Part shown: piece after piece, positions 16,558-24,732 of the stretch | How positions within the stretch are numbered: position 1 is the stretch's first letter | Layout: each line of letters begins with the position of its first letter | NCBI GenBank assembly: GCA_964562455.1 | Contig: CAZLTN010000006.1 | Location: 47,497 to 111,496 of the forward strand | DNA from: Ravibacter sp964562455 | GTDB taxonomy: Bacteria; Bacteroidota; Bacteroidia; Cytophagales; Spirosomataceae | Reading direction: 5' to 3' | DNA length: 64,000 bases | The notes under the pieces: generated by a model | Told to the model about the DNA's origin: nothing | What the model saw: the letters and a program-made list of their open reading frames with translations, nothing else | Database searches by the model: none | Made by a program: the position numbers and the translations under genes

Positions 16558-18513
16558 ATGAGTAATCCATCAGAAGTCCAAATTACCCTGCCTGACGGAA
16601 GCCAGAGGACTTATCCGGCAGGCGTGACCGGGCTTGAAATAGCCTCAGGTATCAGTGAAGGTCTGGCACGTAACGTATTGGCTGCCAAAGTAAACGGAGA
16701 AGTGTGGGATGCCACGCGCCCCATCACGACCGATGCCGCCGTCACGTTGCTTACCTGGACGAACGATGAGGGAAAATCTACTTTCTGGCATTCTTCTGCC
16801 CACCTCCTGGCCGAAGCGCTGGAGGCTTTGTACCCGGGCGTCAGATTCGGAACCGGTCCTTCGATCGAAAAAGGCTTCTACTATGACGTTGACCTTGGAG
16901 GCGCTTCCATAAGCCAGGATGATTTTCCGAAAATAGAGGCAAAAATGCTGGAGCTGGCGCGCCAGAAAAATACCTACCTCCGCGAAGACATAAGCAAAGC
17001 GGATGCACTGGCTTATTTTTCCGAAAAGGGCGATCCTTATAAAATTGAGTTGATAGAGGGTCTTGAAGACGGACAGATCACACTTTATAAGCAAGGTGGT
17101 TTTACCGACCTGTGCCGCGGCCCGCATATCCCCGATACCGGGTTTATCAAGGCAATCAAGCTGACCAACATCGCCGGCGCGTACTGGCGCAACAACGAGG
17201 CCAACAAAATGCTCACCCGTATCTATGGCATCACATTTCCAAAGCAAAAGGAGCTTGAAGAATACCTGACCCTGCTGGAAGAAGCCAAAAAGAGGGATCA
17301 TCGTAAGCTCGGGAAGGAGCTCAAACTATTTGCCTTCTCGGAAAAAGTCGGACAGGGGCTTCCCCTATGGCTGCCCAAAGGAGCTATGCTGAGAGAAAGG
17401 CTGGAGAATTTTATGAGGAAGGCCCAGTTGAGGGCGGGTTATCTCCCTGTCGTGACGCCGCATATAGGCAGCAAAGAGCTTTATGTCACTTCGGGACACT
17501 GGGATAAGTACGGGAAGGATTCATTCCAGCCTATCAGGACTCCCAACGAGGGCGAGGAATACCTGCTCAAACCCATGAACTGCCCGCATCACTGCGAAAT
17601 ATACAAAACCGAACCCAGGTCCTATCGTGACCTGCCGCTCAGGCTTGCAGAGTTCGGAACCGTATATCGCTATGAGCAAAGCGGAGAGCTGCACGGCCTG
17701 ACCCGCGTTCGTGGATTTACACAGGACGATGCCCATATTTTCTGCCGCGCCGACCAGGTGAAGGAGGAGTTTATCAGGGTTATCGACCTGGTTCTTTATG
17801 TATTCCGTTCACTCGGTTTTAACGAATACTCAGCCCAGATTTCACTGAGGGATCCCGAAAACAAGTCGAAATACATAGGCAAGGACGAGGATTGGGAAAA
17901 AGCGGAGTCAGCAATTATAGAAGCTGCCGCAGAAAAAGGCCTTGAGACCGTTACAGAGCTTGGGGAAGCAGCTTTCTATGGCCCTAAGCTCGATTTTATG
18001 GTAAAGGACGCGCTTGGGCGCAAATGGCAGCTCGGTACCATCCAGGTCGACTACCAGATGCCGCAACGGTTCGAGCTGGAGTATGTAGGCGCCGATAACC
18101 AGAAGCACCGCCCTGTGATGATCCACCGCGCACCTTTCGGATCGATGGAACGTTTCATCGCTATCCTGATCGAAAACAGCGCCGGCCAATTCCCGGTATG
18201 GCTCTCACCCGACCAGGTTGCGATCCTGCCTATTTCGGAAAAGTATGCTGATTACGCCGACGACCTCTTTTTTGAGCTCCAGGAACAGGATATCAGAGGC
18301 TTTGTGGATCACCGCGACGAAAAGATAGGAAGGAAAATAAGAGACGCCGAAGTGACTAAAATACCCTACATGCTGATAGTCGGAGAGAAAGAAGCCGCCG
18401 AAGGCAGGGTGTCTGTCAGAAAAAAAGGAGAAGGTGATATGGGAAGCATGACAATTGCCGAATTTTCGGAATATTTCGCTTCCGAGATCAAAAAGAACCT
18501 CTCCGGTTTTTAG
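16558..18513 (+). CDS. thrS: Threonyl-tRNA synthetase
   Basis: Charges tRNA-Thr in the cytoplasm. The 651-residue protein has the full bacterial layout. A TGS domain covers about 1-65. The editing domain carries the metal-site motifs HSSAH (near residue 79) and LCRGPH. The class II catalytic core includes the zinc ligands of MNCPHHCE, the motif 2 sequence ERYRYEQ-like TVYRYEQSGELHGL-TRVRGF, and motif 3 in HRAPFGSMERF. A C-terminal anticodon-binding domain follows (LSPDQVAILPIS). It is the first gene of thrS-infC-rpmI-rplT, a conserved bacterial order. The 121-base gap to infC contains a hairpin. Confidence 0.98.
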   Translation: MSNPSEVQITLPDGSQRTYPAGVTGLEIASGISEGLARNVLAAKVNGEVWDATRPITTDAAVTLLTWTNDEGKSTFWHSSAHLLAEALEALYPGVRFGTGPSIEKGFYYDVDLGGASISQDDFPKIEAKMLELARQKNTYLREDISKADALAYFSEKGDPYKIELIEGLEDGQITLYKQGGFTDLCRGPHIPDTGFIKAIKLTNIAGAYWRNNEANKMLTRIYGITFPKQKELEEYLTLLEEAKKRDHRKLGKELKLFAFSEKVGQGLPLWLPKGAMLRERLENFMRKAQLRAGYLPVVTPHIGSKELYVTSGHWDKYGKDSFQPIRTPNEGEEYLLKPMNCPHHCEIYKTEPRSYRDLPLRLAEFGTVYRYEQSGELHGLTRVRGFTQDDAHIFCRADQVKEEFIRVIDLVLYVFRSLGFNEYSAQISLRDPENKSKYIGKDEDWEKAESAIIEAAAEKGLETVTELGEAAFYGPKLDFMVKDALGRKWQLGTIQVDYQMPQRFELEYVGADNQKHRPVMIHRAPFGSMERFIAILIENSAGQFPVWLSPDQVAILPISEKYADYADDLFFELQEQDIRGFVDHRDEKIGRKIRDAEVTKIPYMLIVGEKEAAEGRVSVRKKGEGDMGSMTIAEFSEYFASEIKKNLSGF

Positions 18514-18539
18514 TTTTACTTATAATTGGCGTAATTGGT

Positions 18540-18562
18540 CGGTCTTTCATCTGAAAAGACCG
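18540..18562 (+). promoter_or_regulatory. Perfect hairpin in the thrS-infC gap
   Basis: CGGTCTTT (18540-18547) pairs with AAAGACCG (18555-18562) around a 7-base loop. No T run follows, so it does not look like an intrinsic terminator. It could tune read-through into infC or take part in a leader fold with GGGGATCCC just downstream (18577 onward). The role is inferred from position only. Confidence 0.4.
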
Positions 18563-18634
18563 TAGACTCATAAATGGGGATCCCGAAAAGTCCCTGATTT
18601 AAACCACCATAAAAAACCGTATTAGATACACAGT

Positions 18635-19192
18635 ATGGCATTAAGACCCCCACGCGGCCCCAGAAGGCGTGTGATTGTAGAGGAACCTTACAAAATCAAC
18701 GAGCGTATTACAGCTCCCGAGGTCAGGCTGGTTGGAGAAAACCTTGAACAAGGTGTATATCCGTTAAGCAAAGCGCTGGCTATTGCGGAAGCTCAAAGCC
18801 TTGACCTGGTGGAAATTGCTCCTAATGCAGTGCCGCCGGTATGTAAGGTCACCGATTATTCGAAATTTAAATACGAACAGAAGAAAAAGCAGAAAGAGAT
18901 TAAGTCAAAAGCTCAGAAAGTCGTGATCAAAGAAATCAGATTTGGTCCGAATACCGACGATCATGATTTTGACTTCAAGCTGAAACATGCTATCAACTTT
19001 CTAAAAGAAGGTTCCAAGGTAAAAGCGTATGTCCATTTTGTGGGCCGTACCATCGTCTTTAAAGAAAGAGGAACTAGCCTGCTCCAAAGATTCACGGACG
19101 CGCTTGCAGACTACGGCAAAGTAGAGATGGAACCGAAGCTGGAAGGCAAAAGGATGACGGTTATCATCGCGCCCAGCCAACAGAAGAAGTGA
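18635..19192 (+). CDS. infC: Translation initiation factor IF-3
   Basis: IF-3 binds the 30S subunit, checks start-codon pairing and prevents early 50S joining. The 185-residue protein has the N-domain (INERITAPEVRLVGENLEQGVYPL, DLVEIAPNAVPPVCKVTDYSKFKYE), a lysine-rich linker and the C-domain (KEIRFGPNTDDHDFDFKLKHAINFLKEG, VHFVGRTIVFKERG). The start I use is an ordinary ATG at 18635; the rare AUU start known in E. coli is not evident here. The N-terminal extension PPRGPRRRV is basic. The gene lies between thrS and rpmI and is probably part of one transcription unit, with an additional promoter before rpmI. Confidence 0.97.
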   Translation: MALRPPRGPRRRVIVEEPYKINERITAPEVRLVGENLEQGVYPLSKALAIAEAQSLDLVEIAPNAVPPVCKVTDYSKFKYEQKKKQKEIKSKAQKVVIKEIRFGPNTDDHDFDFKLKHAINFLKEGSKVKAYVHFVGRTIVFKERGTSLLQRFTDALADYGKVEMEPKLEGKRMTVIIAPSQQKK

Positions 19193-19265
19193 TCCGGCAG
19201 CTTATAAAACCTTTGGAGACAGGCACTCTGCCAGCCATCTCCTAGGATTTAATTTTTATATTTTC

Positions 19266-19273
19266 TAACTTTG
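19266..19273 (+). promoter_or_regulatory. Candidate -7 box for rpmI-rplT
   Basis: TAACTTTG matches TAnnTTTG, 43 bases before the rpmI start, inside the 123-base infC-rpmI gap. The sequence before it is A/T-rich but has no clear TTTG at the -33 distance. It would allow the two ribosomal proteins to be made at higher levels than thrS and infC. Confidence 0.45.
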
Positions 19274-19315
19274 CGCGCTGATTTTATCCATTCAATTTAT
19301 TAGACGTAATTCACA

Positions 19316-19510
19316 ATGCCTAAGTTAAAAACCAATTCCGGCGCCAAAAAGCGGTTTTCGCTGACTGGAACCGGTAAAATCAAACGCAAACGCGCGTTTC
19401 ACAGCCACATTCTCACTAAGAAGTCTACCAAACGCAAACGCAATCTGGTACAGGCTACCCTGGTGGATCGTACTGATGAAAGACGCATCAAAACTTTGCT
19501 TGCGGTTTAA
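19316..19510 (+). CDS. rpmI: 50S ribosomal protein bL35
   Basis: A 64-residue, strongly basic protein of the large ribosomal subunit. The sequence MPKLKTNSGAKKRFSLTGTG at the start and KRKRNLVQATLVD further on are diagnostic for bL35. The length is normal. It is followed by rplT after 113 bases, as in most bacteria, and that gap contains two hairpins. Confidence 0.98.
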   Translation: MPKLKTNSGAKKRFSLTGTGKIKRKRAFHSHILTKKSTKRKRNLVQATLVDRTDERRIKTLLAV

Positions 19511-19530
19511 TCAAATCCGCTGAGCACCAG

Positions 19531-19603
19531 GCAGGTACAACCTGCAGGTTTCATTTGTTCAACCCGATGCCCGGTTTCAAGCCCTGAATAATTCAGGCAC
19601 CGG
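19531..19603 (+). promoter_or_regulatory. Two-hairpin leader between rpmI and rplT
   Basis: The first hairpin is GCAGGT/ACCTGC with a 3-base loop (19531-19545). The second is a bulged, nested stem: outer CCGGT (19571-19575) with ACCGG (19599-19603) and inner CCTGAA (19583-19588) with TTCAGG (19592-19597), loop TAA. It ends 20 bases before the rplT start. In E. coli, bL20 represses its own operon by binding an RNA fold near rpmI-rplT; the placement here suggests a similar but independent device. This is inference from position and pairing only. Confidence 0.45.
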
Positions 19604-19623
19604 TCGTTAAAAACAACTAAATT

Positions 19624-19968
19624 ATGCCACGTTCGGTAAATCACGTAGCGTCGCGTGCAAGACGCAAGAAAATCTTAAAGATGGCCAAAGGTTATTATGG
19701 CCGTCGTAAAAATGTCTGGACAGTAGCTAAAAACGCTGTCGAGAAAGCACTGGGTTATGCATACATCGGCCGGAAGCACAAAAAACGCAACTTTCGCGCT
19801 CTTTGGATCCAGCGTATCAATGCAGGTACCCGTCAGCACGGGCTCTCCTACTCAGTTTTTATGGGGAAAATCAATGCAGCCGGAATCGAGCTTAACCGTA
19901 AGGTGCTGGCCGATCTTGCGATGAACCATCCCGAGGCATTCAAAGCTGTTGTGGATAAAGTCAAATAA
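19624..19968 (+). CDS. rplT: 50S ribosomal protein bL20
   Basis: A 114-residue basic protein needed for early 50S assembly, and in several bacteria a repressor of its own operon. The sequence MPRSVNHVASRARRKKILKM at the start, GYYGRRKNVWTVAKNAVEKAL and the C-terminal globular part (RRINAG-like WIQRINAGTRQHGLSYS) are typical. The length is normal. It closes the thrS-infC-rpmI-rplT cluster, and a strong terminator follows after 43 bases. Confidence 0.98.
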   Translation: MPRSVNHVASRARRKKILKMAKGYYGRRKNVWTVAKNAVEKALGYAYIGRKHKKRNFRALWIQRINAGTRQHGLSYSVFMGKINAAGIELNRKVLADLAMNHPEAFKAVVDKVK

Positions 19969-20011
19969 ATTCCGCTGGGTCTTCCCCGGAAAGAAGGATA
20001 ATCATCAAAAA

Positions 20012-20040
20012 AAGCTCTGCCCCACCAGGCAGGGCTTTTT
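20012..20040 (+). terminator. Rho-independent terminator after rplT
   Basis: AAGCTCTGCC (20012-20021) pairs with GGCAGGGCTT (20028-20037), with one G-U pair and a 6-base loop, and runs directly into a T tract. It is preceded by an A run, so it is a textbook intrinsic terminator for the ribosomal protein operon. Confidence 0.9.
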
Positions 20041-20083
20041 GTTTTTCGCTTAACTTACGCCGAATTTCTAAACCTCTCGTCGT

Positions 20084-20815
20084 ATGAGCGTAGTCCTGTC
20101 CAACATCCGGTTTCATAACAACCAGCAGCTTGATTACTTTGGTCAGAAAATAAAAAAGACAATGATCCCGGTAGCCTCGCCTTATGTTCTGAGGCATATA
20201 CGGGAGGTGATAGATTTTGCGGGTATTAAAAGGAGCGATAAAATAATCGACATAGCCTGTGGAATGGGGAAGTATACGCTCAATTTCATGGCCCAGGGTT
20301 TCCAGGTAGAAGGGCTGGATCTTTCACCCTTCCTGCTGCAGCAGTTGCTTATCCACAACGACAACAAATTCAATGTCAAGCTTCATGCCGCAGATGTGCT
20401 CGATGCCCCGGAAGAGCTGAACGACCAGTTTGACGTCGTAATGGGTTTCATGGCGCTGCACCATTTTCACAACCTGCACGCCTGTTTCCAGGCCATGTAT
20501 CGTATTGCCAAACCCGGCGGGAAAGTCGTTTTCCTGGAGCCTAACGCCTATAATCCCCTATACTATGCGCAGATTGCCCTCACCCCGGGCATGTCGTGGA
20601 AGGGTGACAAAGGCGTCGCCGATATGACGCAATCCAAGCTGTTTGAGGCAATGGAATTTGCTGGTTGGAAAAACCTGAGAATAAAACGCTTCGGCTTTTA
20701 TCCGCCGTTCGTAGCCAATACAAAGTTCGGCCAGGCCACCGAAAAATATCTCGAAGGCATAAAGGCACTCAATTACTTCCTGCCTTTCCAGATTGTAACG
20801 GGAGAGAAAAAATAA
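20084..20815 (+). CDS. Class I SAM-dependent methyltransferase (methyltransferase type 11 group)
   Basis: A 243-residue cytoplasmic protein with the Rossmann-type SAM fold. Motif I is IIDIACGMGKYTL (near residue 56), followed by the acidic end of the second strand (VEGLDLSPFLL), motif III/IV in FDVVMGFMALHHF and KPGGKVVFLEPNAYNP after it. The substrate cannot be predicted: this group includes ubiquinone/menaquinone-type, small-molecule and lipid methyltransferases. It stands alone after the rplT terminator and converges on the small lipoprotein gene with an 8-base gap. Confidence 0.8.
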   Translation: MSVVLSNIRFHNNQQLDYFGQKIKKTMIPVASPYVLRHIREVIDFAGIKRSDKIIDIACGMGKYTLNFMAQGFQVEGLDLSPFLLQQLLIHNDNKFNVKLHAADVLDAPEELNDQFDVVMGFMALHHFHNLHACFQAMYRIAKPGGKVVFLEPNAYNPLYYAQIALTPGMSWKGDKGVADMTQSKLFEAMEFAGWKNLRIKRFGFYPPFVANTKFGQATEKYLEGIKALNYFLPFQIVTGEKK

Positions 20816-20823
20816 CGGAATTG

Positions 20824-21282
20824 CTATCGTTCAAAACGCAACCTGACCCTTGTAAGGTTGGGAGGATCAAAGGCCGTCGTCTCCGTATTCATATCGAATG
20901 CATTTTCCTTCAACCGGGTATAAGGTATGTTCCAGCTACCGCTACCTGGAACAGTATCCGAAATTATCACCTCGCTATCCCTTGCTGTCCATTTAAAAGT
21001 GACCGGCTTTGTGTCATTTTTAAAACTTCCGCTGAAATTTCCGTTTGGCAAAAAAGTCACTTCTTCCATATAACGGCTAAAGGAAACTTCTCCGAACTGC
21101 TCAATGATTTCTCCGTTGCTGTAGACCGGCTTTCCGTTAACCGTAACTTCAACAAGCTTCCATTTTCCACCCGCTGCCGGAAGCCATTGCTCAGCCTCTT
21201 CCCTGGAAGCAGACCGGGAACAGGCTGCAAGTCCCAAAACCAGCGCCAGCAAAAAAGAAGTAATTTCTGCGGTATATCGCAT
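20824..21282 (-). CDS. Small lipoprotein of unknown function (lipocalin-like strand pattern)
   Basis: A 152-residue protein beginning with a lipoprotein signal (LVLGLAAC, Cys21). The mature part reads GGKWKLVEVTVNGKPVYSNG and then alternating strands with FLPNGNFSGSF and FKWTARDSEVIIS. This is the pattern of the short lipocalin-like/META-like lipoproteins that are common in Bacteroidota. I cannot assign a function. It may share a transcript with ccm genes upstream (the ccmF stop lies 53 bases before its start), but nothing in the sequence links it to cytochromes. Confidence 0.7.
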   Translation of the reverse strand: MRYTAEITSFLLALVLGLAACSRSASREEAEQWLPAAGGKWKLVEVTVNGKPVYSNGEIIEQFGEVSFSRYMEEVTFLPNGNFSGSFKNDTKPVTFKWTARDSEVIISDTVPGSGSWNIPYTRLKENAFDMNTETTAFDPPNLTRVRLRFER

Positions 21283-21335
21283 TGATGTTGTGAATTACAA
21301 TACAGAAGCCGGCCTGTCTCAGCGCAGACAGGGTA

Positions 21336-23954
21336 TCAGGACAACGGCTCCGAAACAGGCTTTCGCCTGCCTACTTTTACACCAGCCTCCTCCCGTTCTT
21401 CCCGGTCACGTCCTTTTACAAAATCCCTGTACCGCCTTACGGCCGAAACAATGAAGCCGATTATCAGCACGAAAGTCCCCAGCCACAAAACATTGATCAA
21501 AGGCTTTTCTATCGCTTTCATTACAATATAGTCCCGCTGGGTAGCATTGACTCCGAAAGTAAATAGACCTGTTTTGGGATCAATCTCATTGAACTGTATC
21601 CTCAGCCCGAGCGCTTTATTCGTTTCTGCTTTACGCCCTATCGTATTATCACGTATGATAAACGCAGGGTTCATCACGTATTCCTGTCCGCGGTCCATAA
21701 TCCGGATAACCGCCTTCACGGCTGCATCCCCATCTTTCAACGGCACCCCGTCTACATCATCGGTCCTCACCACGTTGTCGAGTACCGCAACGTAATCATT
21801 CAGGAAAAACGTGTCCCTCATCGCCACCGTATGCAATTCTGTCGCGCTCCACTGGGGCTCGGCGGTCGGGTCCATCGACATCTGGATATAAGTATACATG
21901 TCCCTGCCTGGGTCCCTCCTGATACCGGGCGAAAACACCACTCCGTTGGCTCCGCCCATGCTCGGGTTTACCTGTATTCTCGGGAAAAGTGTAAATAGTT
22001 TCCCGTTCGGATCGCGGTATTCAATTTCGTAATAGAAATTGTCGGGATAGATTTTGAGGGTATCTCCCTTTGAATAGTAGGTCTTTTCGTCTACTGTAAT
22101 ATCTCTCAGCGCTACTGCCCTGTAATCCTTTTCGATCATTTCCACCCAGCTTGCCGGGATATAGTCGCTGATTCCTCGCGCCTCGATACGGATATCCTTC
22201 CAGGTCAGTTGGTAGTTGCCCATCCGCTCCGGCTTATTGAACCAGAGCATTACGTTCTCACGGTTTTCCTTATTGTCATTGGCTGTGAAGCTTTCGCTGC
22301 GGCTTATCATCAGCCCGGAATTATTCAGTGAAATAACCTTGGAATACCCCGAAGAGAATAGAATCCCGAGAAGCATCAGCGCTGCACCGATATGGGTAAT
22401 GGCGCCGCCTGATAAGCGGTAATTACCACTGACGATACTGACCAGGATCGATCCGTTGGTGACGACTGCAAAAACTGCCGCCGTCAGGAGAAGGATATAG
22501 GGAAGCTCTTTGAGCTGGCCGAAATAGATCCAGAGCGAGGCAATGACAAAAGTTATAATAAGAGGAAAATACAGTGCTTCAAATTTCCCTTTTCCAACAC
22601 GTTTCCACCAGAAATATTGTCCTACTCCTGTCAGAAGTGCAATCACAACATAGAACCAAAGCTGAAACTTGTTATAGTGGGCGATCTGGTCGGTCGGCAG
22701 GGCCAGGTTCCAGGCCATGCCAAACACCTCTCCTATCTTATTATAAACAGGAATGGAAGTTGTAGCCAGGATCTGGAAGCCCGAAAGGCACAATACCGTA
22801 GCACCGATAAATATCCAGAACTCTCTCGAATAAGTAGATACTTCTTCCTCATCGGAAGGCAGGGACTTCCACCGGTAGATCAGCAGCCCTATTGCTACGA
22901 TGACAAAAGTCAGCATGTAGATCAGCAATTGTCCCGAAAGCCCGAGATCAGTAAACGAGTGTACCGAAGCGTCACCGAGAATACCGCTCCTGGTCATGAA
23001 CGTCGAATACAATATCAGCAAAAACGCGGTTATAGAAAGAATATAGGAAGTCTTTAAAGCCGTTGCATTCTTACGGGAAATAATCATTGTATGAATGGCT
23101 GCTATCAGGATCACCCAGGGCACAAATGACGTATTTTCTACAGGATCCCAGTTCCAGTATCCGCCGAAATTCAATGTTTCATATGCCCAGTACCCCCCCA
23201 TCAGGATCCCCAGCCCGAGCACAAGCGCGGCAAATAAGGTCCATGGCAAAGCCGGTCGTACCCAGTCTCCCGTACGCTTAAGCCATAAGCCGGCTATCGC
23301 AAAAGAAAAGGGGATCAACGTTGCCGAAAATCCTAAAAACAGCGTAGGCGGATGGATAACCATCCAATAGTTCTGAAGCAGCGGGTTAAGCCCGTTGCCG
23401 TCGGTGGGTATAAAATCGGGCTGCATCTTCCACACCGCCAGGTTAGGCATGGCTTCCCTCAGCAGGAGAAACGGCGTCGAGCCTATTTTAAGGTCTATTC
23501 CCGGGATGATAACCCCGAGGATCATTGACATCAGGAAAGCCTGGACCATTGCAAAGACCGCCATGACCGGCGCCTCCCACGATTTCGTAGTCGTGATCAG
23601 TATCAACCCCAGCAACATATTCCAGAAAATCCAGAGCAGGAAGCTGCCTTCCTGGTTTTGCCAGAAACTCGAAATCACATACCCCAGCGGCATCGACCTG
23701 GATGAGTTGCTCCAGGCGTAGTTATACTCGAAATAGTGATTGAGTATGATCCAGTACAGGCAAAAAACAACACCCAGTACAGCTCCGGCATGAATGAGGA
23801 AAAAAGTGCGGGCCGTTTTCTTCCAGTAGCCCCGCCTTTCTTCCAGAGAAGCCGAAAACTCGGATTTTACATAGCCGTATGTAGCGACCAATGCCGATAC
23901 AAAAGCGATGATTACAAAAAGATGACCGAATTTACCTACTGCCAGATGGTACAT
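21336..23954 (-). CDS. ccmF: Cytochrome c heme lyase subunit CcmF
   Basis: CcmF receives heme from CcmE and attaches it to apocytochrome c on the outer face of the inner membrane. The 872-residue polytopic protein carries the tryptophan-rich heme-handling motif GGYWNWDPVENTSFVPW in its N-terminal membrane half, with conserved His-containing loops around it (VIHPPTLFLGF). A long periplasmic region (about 560-810) precedes a last membrane helix and a basic C-tail. It is longer than the E. coli protein (about 650 residues), mainly through the periplasmic domain. It is the last gene of the ccmB-ccmC-ccmD-ccmE-ccmF block. No ccmH or ccmG follows; the next gene is an unrelated small lipoprotein. 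Confidence 0.93.
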   Translation of the reverse strand: MYHLAVGKFGHLFVIIAFVSALVATYGYVKSEFSASLEERRGYWKKTARTFFLIHAGAVLGVVFCLYWIILNHYFEYNYAWSNSSRSMPLGYVISSFWQNQEGSFLLWIFWNMLLGLILITTTKSWEAPVMAVFAMVQAFLMSMILGVIIPGIDLKIGSTPFLLLREAMPNLAVWKMQPDFIPTDGNGLNPLLQNYWMVIHPPTLFLGFSATLIPFSFAIAGLWLKRTGDWVRPALPWTLFAALVLGLGILMGGYWAYETLNFGGYWNWDPVENTSFVPWVILIAAIHTMIISRKNATALKTSYILSITAFLLILYSTFMTRSGILGDASVHSFTDLGLSGQLLIYMLTFVIVAIGLLIYRWKSLPSDEEEVSTYSREFWIFIGATVLCLSGFQILATTSIPVYNKIGEVFGMAWNLALPTDQIAHYNKFQLWFYVVIALLTGVGQYFWWKRVGKGKFEALYFPLIITFVIASLWIYFGQLKELPYILLLTAAVFAVVTNGSILVSIVSGNYRLSGGAITHIGAALMLLGILFSSGYSKVISLNNSGLMISRSESFTANDNKENRENVMLWFNKPERMGNYQLTWKDIRIEARGISDYIPASWVEMIEKDYRAVALRDITVDEKTYYSKGDTLKIYPDNFYYEIEYRDPNGKLFTLFPRIQVNPSMGGANGVVFSPGIRRDPGRDMYTYIQMSMDPTAEPQWSATELHTVAMRDTFFLNDYVAVLDNVVRTDDVDGVPLKDGDAAVKAVIRIMDRGQEYVMNPAFIIRDNTIGRKAETNKALGLRIQFNEIDPKTGLFTFGVNATQRDYIVMKAIEKPLINVLWLGTFVLIIGFIVSAVRRYRDFVKGRDREEREEAGVKVGRRKPVSEPLS

Positions 23955-24023
23955 GATGGAAGAAACTTAACACTATTTGGCCCTGTCTGAGGGTACTGAC
24001 TTTCACTTTGATGGAAAACCTGA

Positions 24024-24461
24024 TCAAGCCTCAGGTTTTGAGCTGTATTCCTTAATTTCCAGCTTGTCGTTTTCGTACTTGGAGGGACATTTCAGCAGGA
24101 TTTTCTCAGCGAAAAAGTATCCTTCCTCCATCTTGCCTATCACCACGACCTGTTCGGATTTATCAAAATCCTGCGGTTTGGGAGCCGGGTATACCACCTT
24201 TTTTTCCGCCCCGGCGTTATCCACCAGCGAAAACTCGAAATGGTTCGGATCTACCTCCGGCCGGTAAATCATATTGGTAATCTCCCCTTCTTCGTTTTTT
24301 GTAAGCTTTCCGACCACATGAATGCTGGAATTGTTGCCTTTGGCTGCCATGGCTTCCGCTTCTCCGAAGGTCACATAGGTGCTTGCGTCACCCGCGGTTG
24401 AAATGATGATCCCTACCGCTATCGCGATAACTACCAGTCCTAAAATATGTATCTTTTTCAT
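24024..24461 (-). CDS. ccmE: Cytochrome c maturation heme chaperone CcmE, CxxxY variant
   Basis: CcmE holds heme in the periplasm and passes it to CcmF. The 145-residue protein has one N-terminal membrane anchor (residues 4-24) and the OB-fold sequence (HVVGKL, FSLVDNAGAEKKVVYPAPKPQDF, VVVIGKMEEGYFFAEKILLKCPSKYE). In the classical protein the heme-binding residue is the His of HxxxY. Here the position reads C125-P-S-K-Y129, so His is replaced by Cys. This is the CxxxY type known from some delta-proteobacterial and archaeal systems that also lack CcmG and CcmH. The start overlaps the ccmD-like stop by 4 bases (ATGA), showing tight coupling. Confidence 0.92.
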   Translation of the reverse strand: MKKIHILGLVVIAIAVGIIISTAGDASTYVTFGEAEAMAAKGNNSSIHVVGKLTKNEEGEITNMIYRPEVDPNHFEFSLVDNAGAEKKVVYPAPKPQDFDKSEQVVVIGKMEEGYFFAEKILLKCPSKYENDKLEIKEYSSKPEA

Positions 24462-24685
24462 AGCTTGACCTGTTTTTCCAGCTTGGTTATTTTCCGGTCG
24501 ATGCGGATCAGGTAAATGATAACCCCGGTAAAAATCAGGAGGATCACTCCTACCACTACCCAGATCTTTCCATCTTCACGAAGCTTGTCGGCCATTTCTA
24601 TTCCGTTGCTCTGGGCAAAAACCTGCAATGCCGTCAGTAATACCAACATTAAAACAACTGGTATTTGTTTCAGAAAACTCTTCAT
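24458..24685 (-). CDS. CcmD-like small membrane protein
   Basis: A 75-residue protein with an N-terminal hydrophobic signal-like segment (about residues 6-24, ending near FAQ) and a second membrane helix (about 42-62, WVVVGVILLIFTGVIIYLI) followed by a basic tail IDRKITKLEKQVKL. This plan, one helix followed by positive charges, is that of CcmD, which holds CcmC and CcmE together during heme loading. The position between ccmC and ccmE and the ATGA overlap with ccmE support the call. The signal-like N-terminus is not found in E. coli CcmD but is usual in Bacteroidota members. Confidence 0.75.
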   Translation of the reverse strand: MKSFLKQIPVVLMLVLLTALQVFAQSNGIEMADKLREDGKIWVVVGVILLIFTGVIIYLIRIDRKITKLEKQVKL

Positions 24686-24732
24686 TGCTCCTATTTGGAA
24701 TTGTTATATGAATTTTAAAATATTGGTTATTA

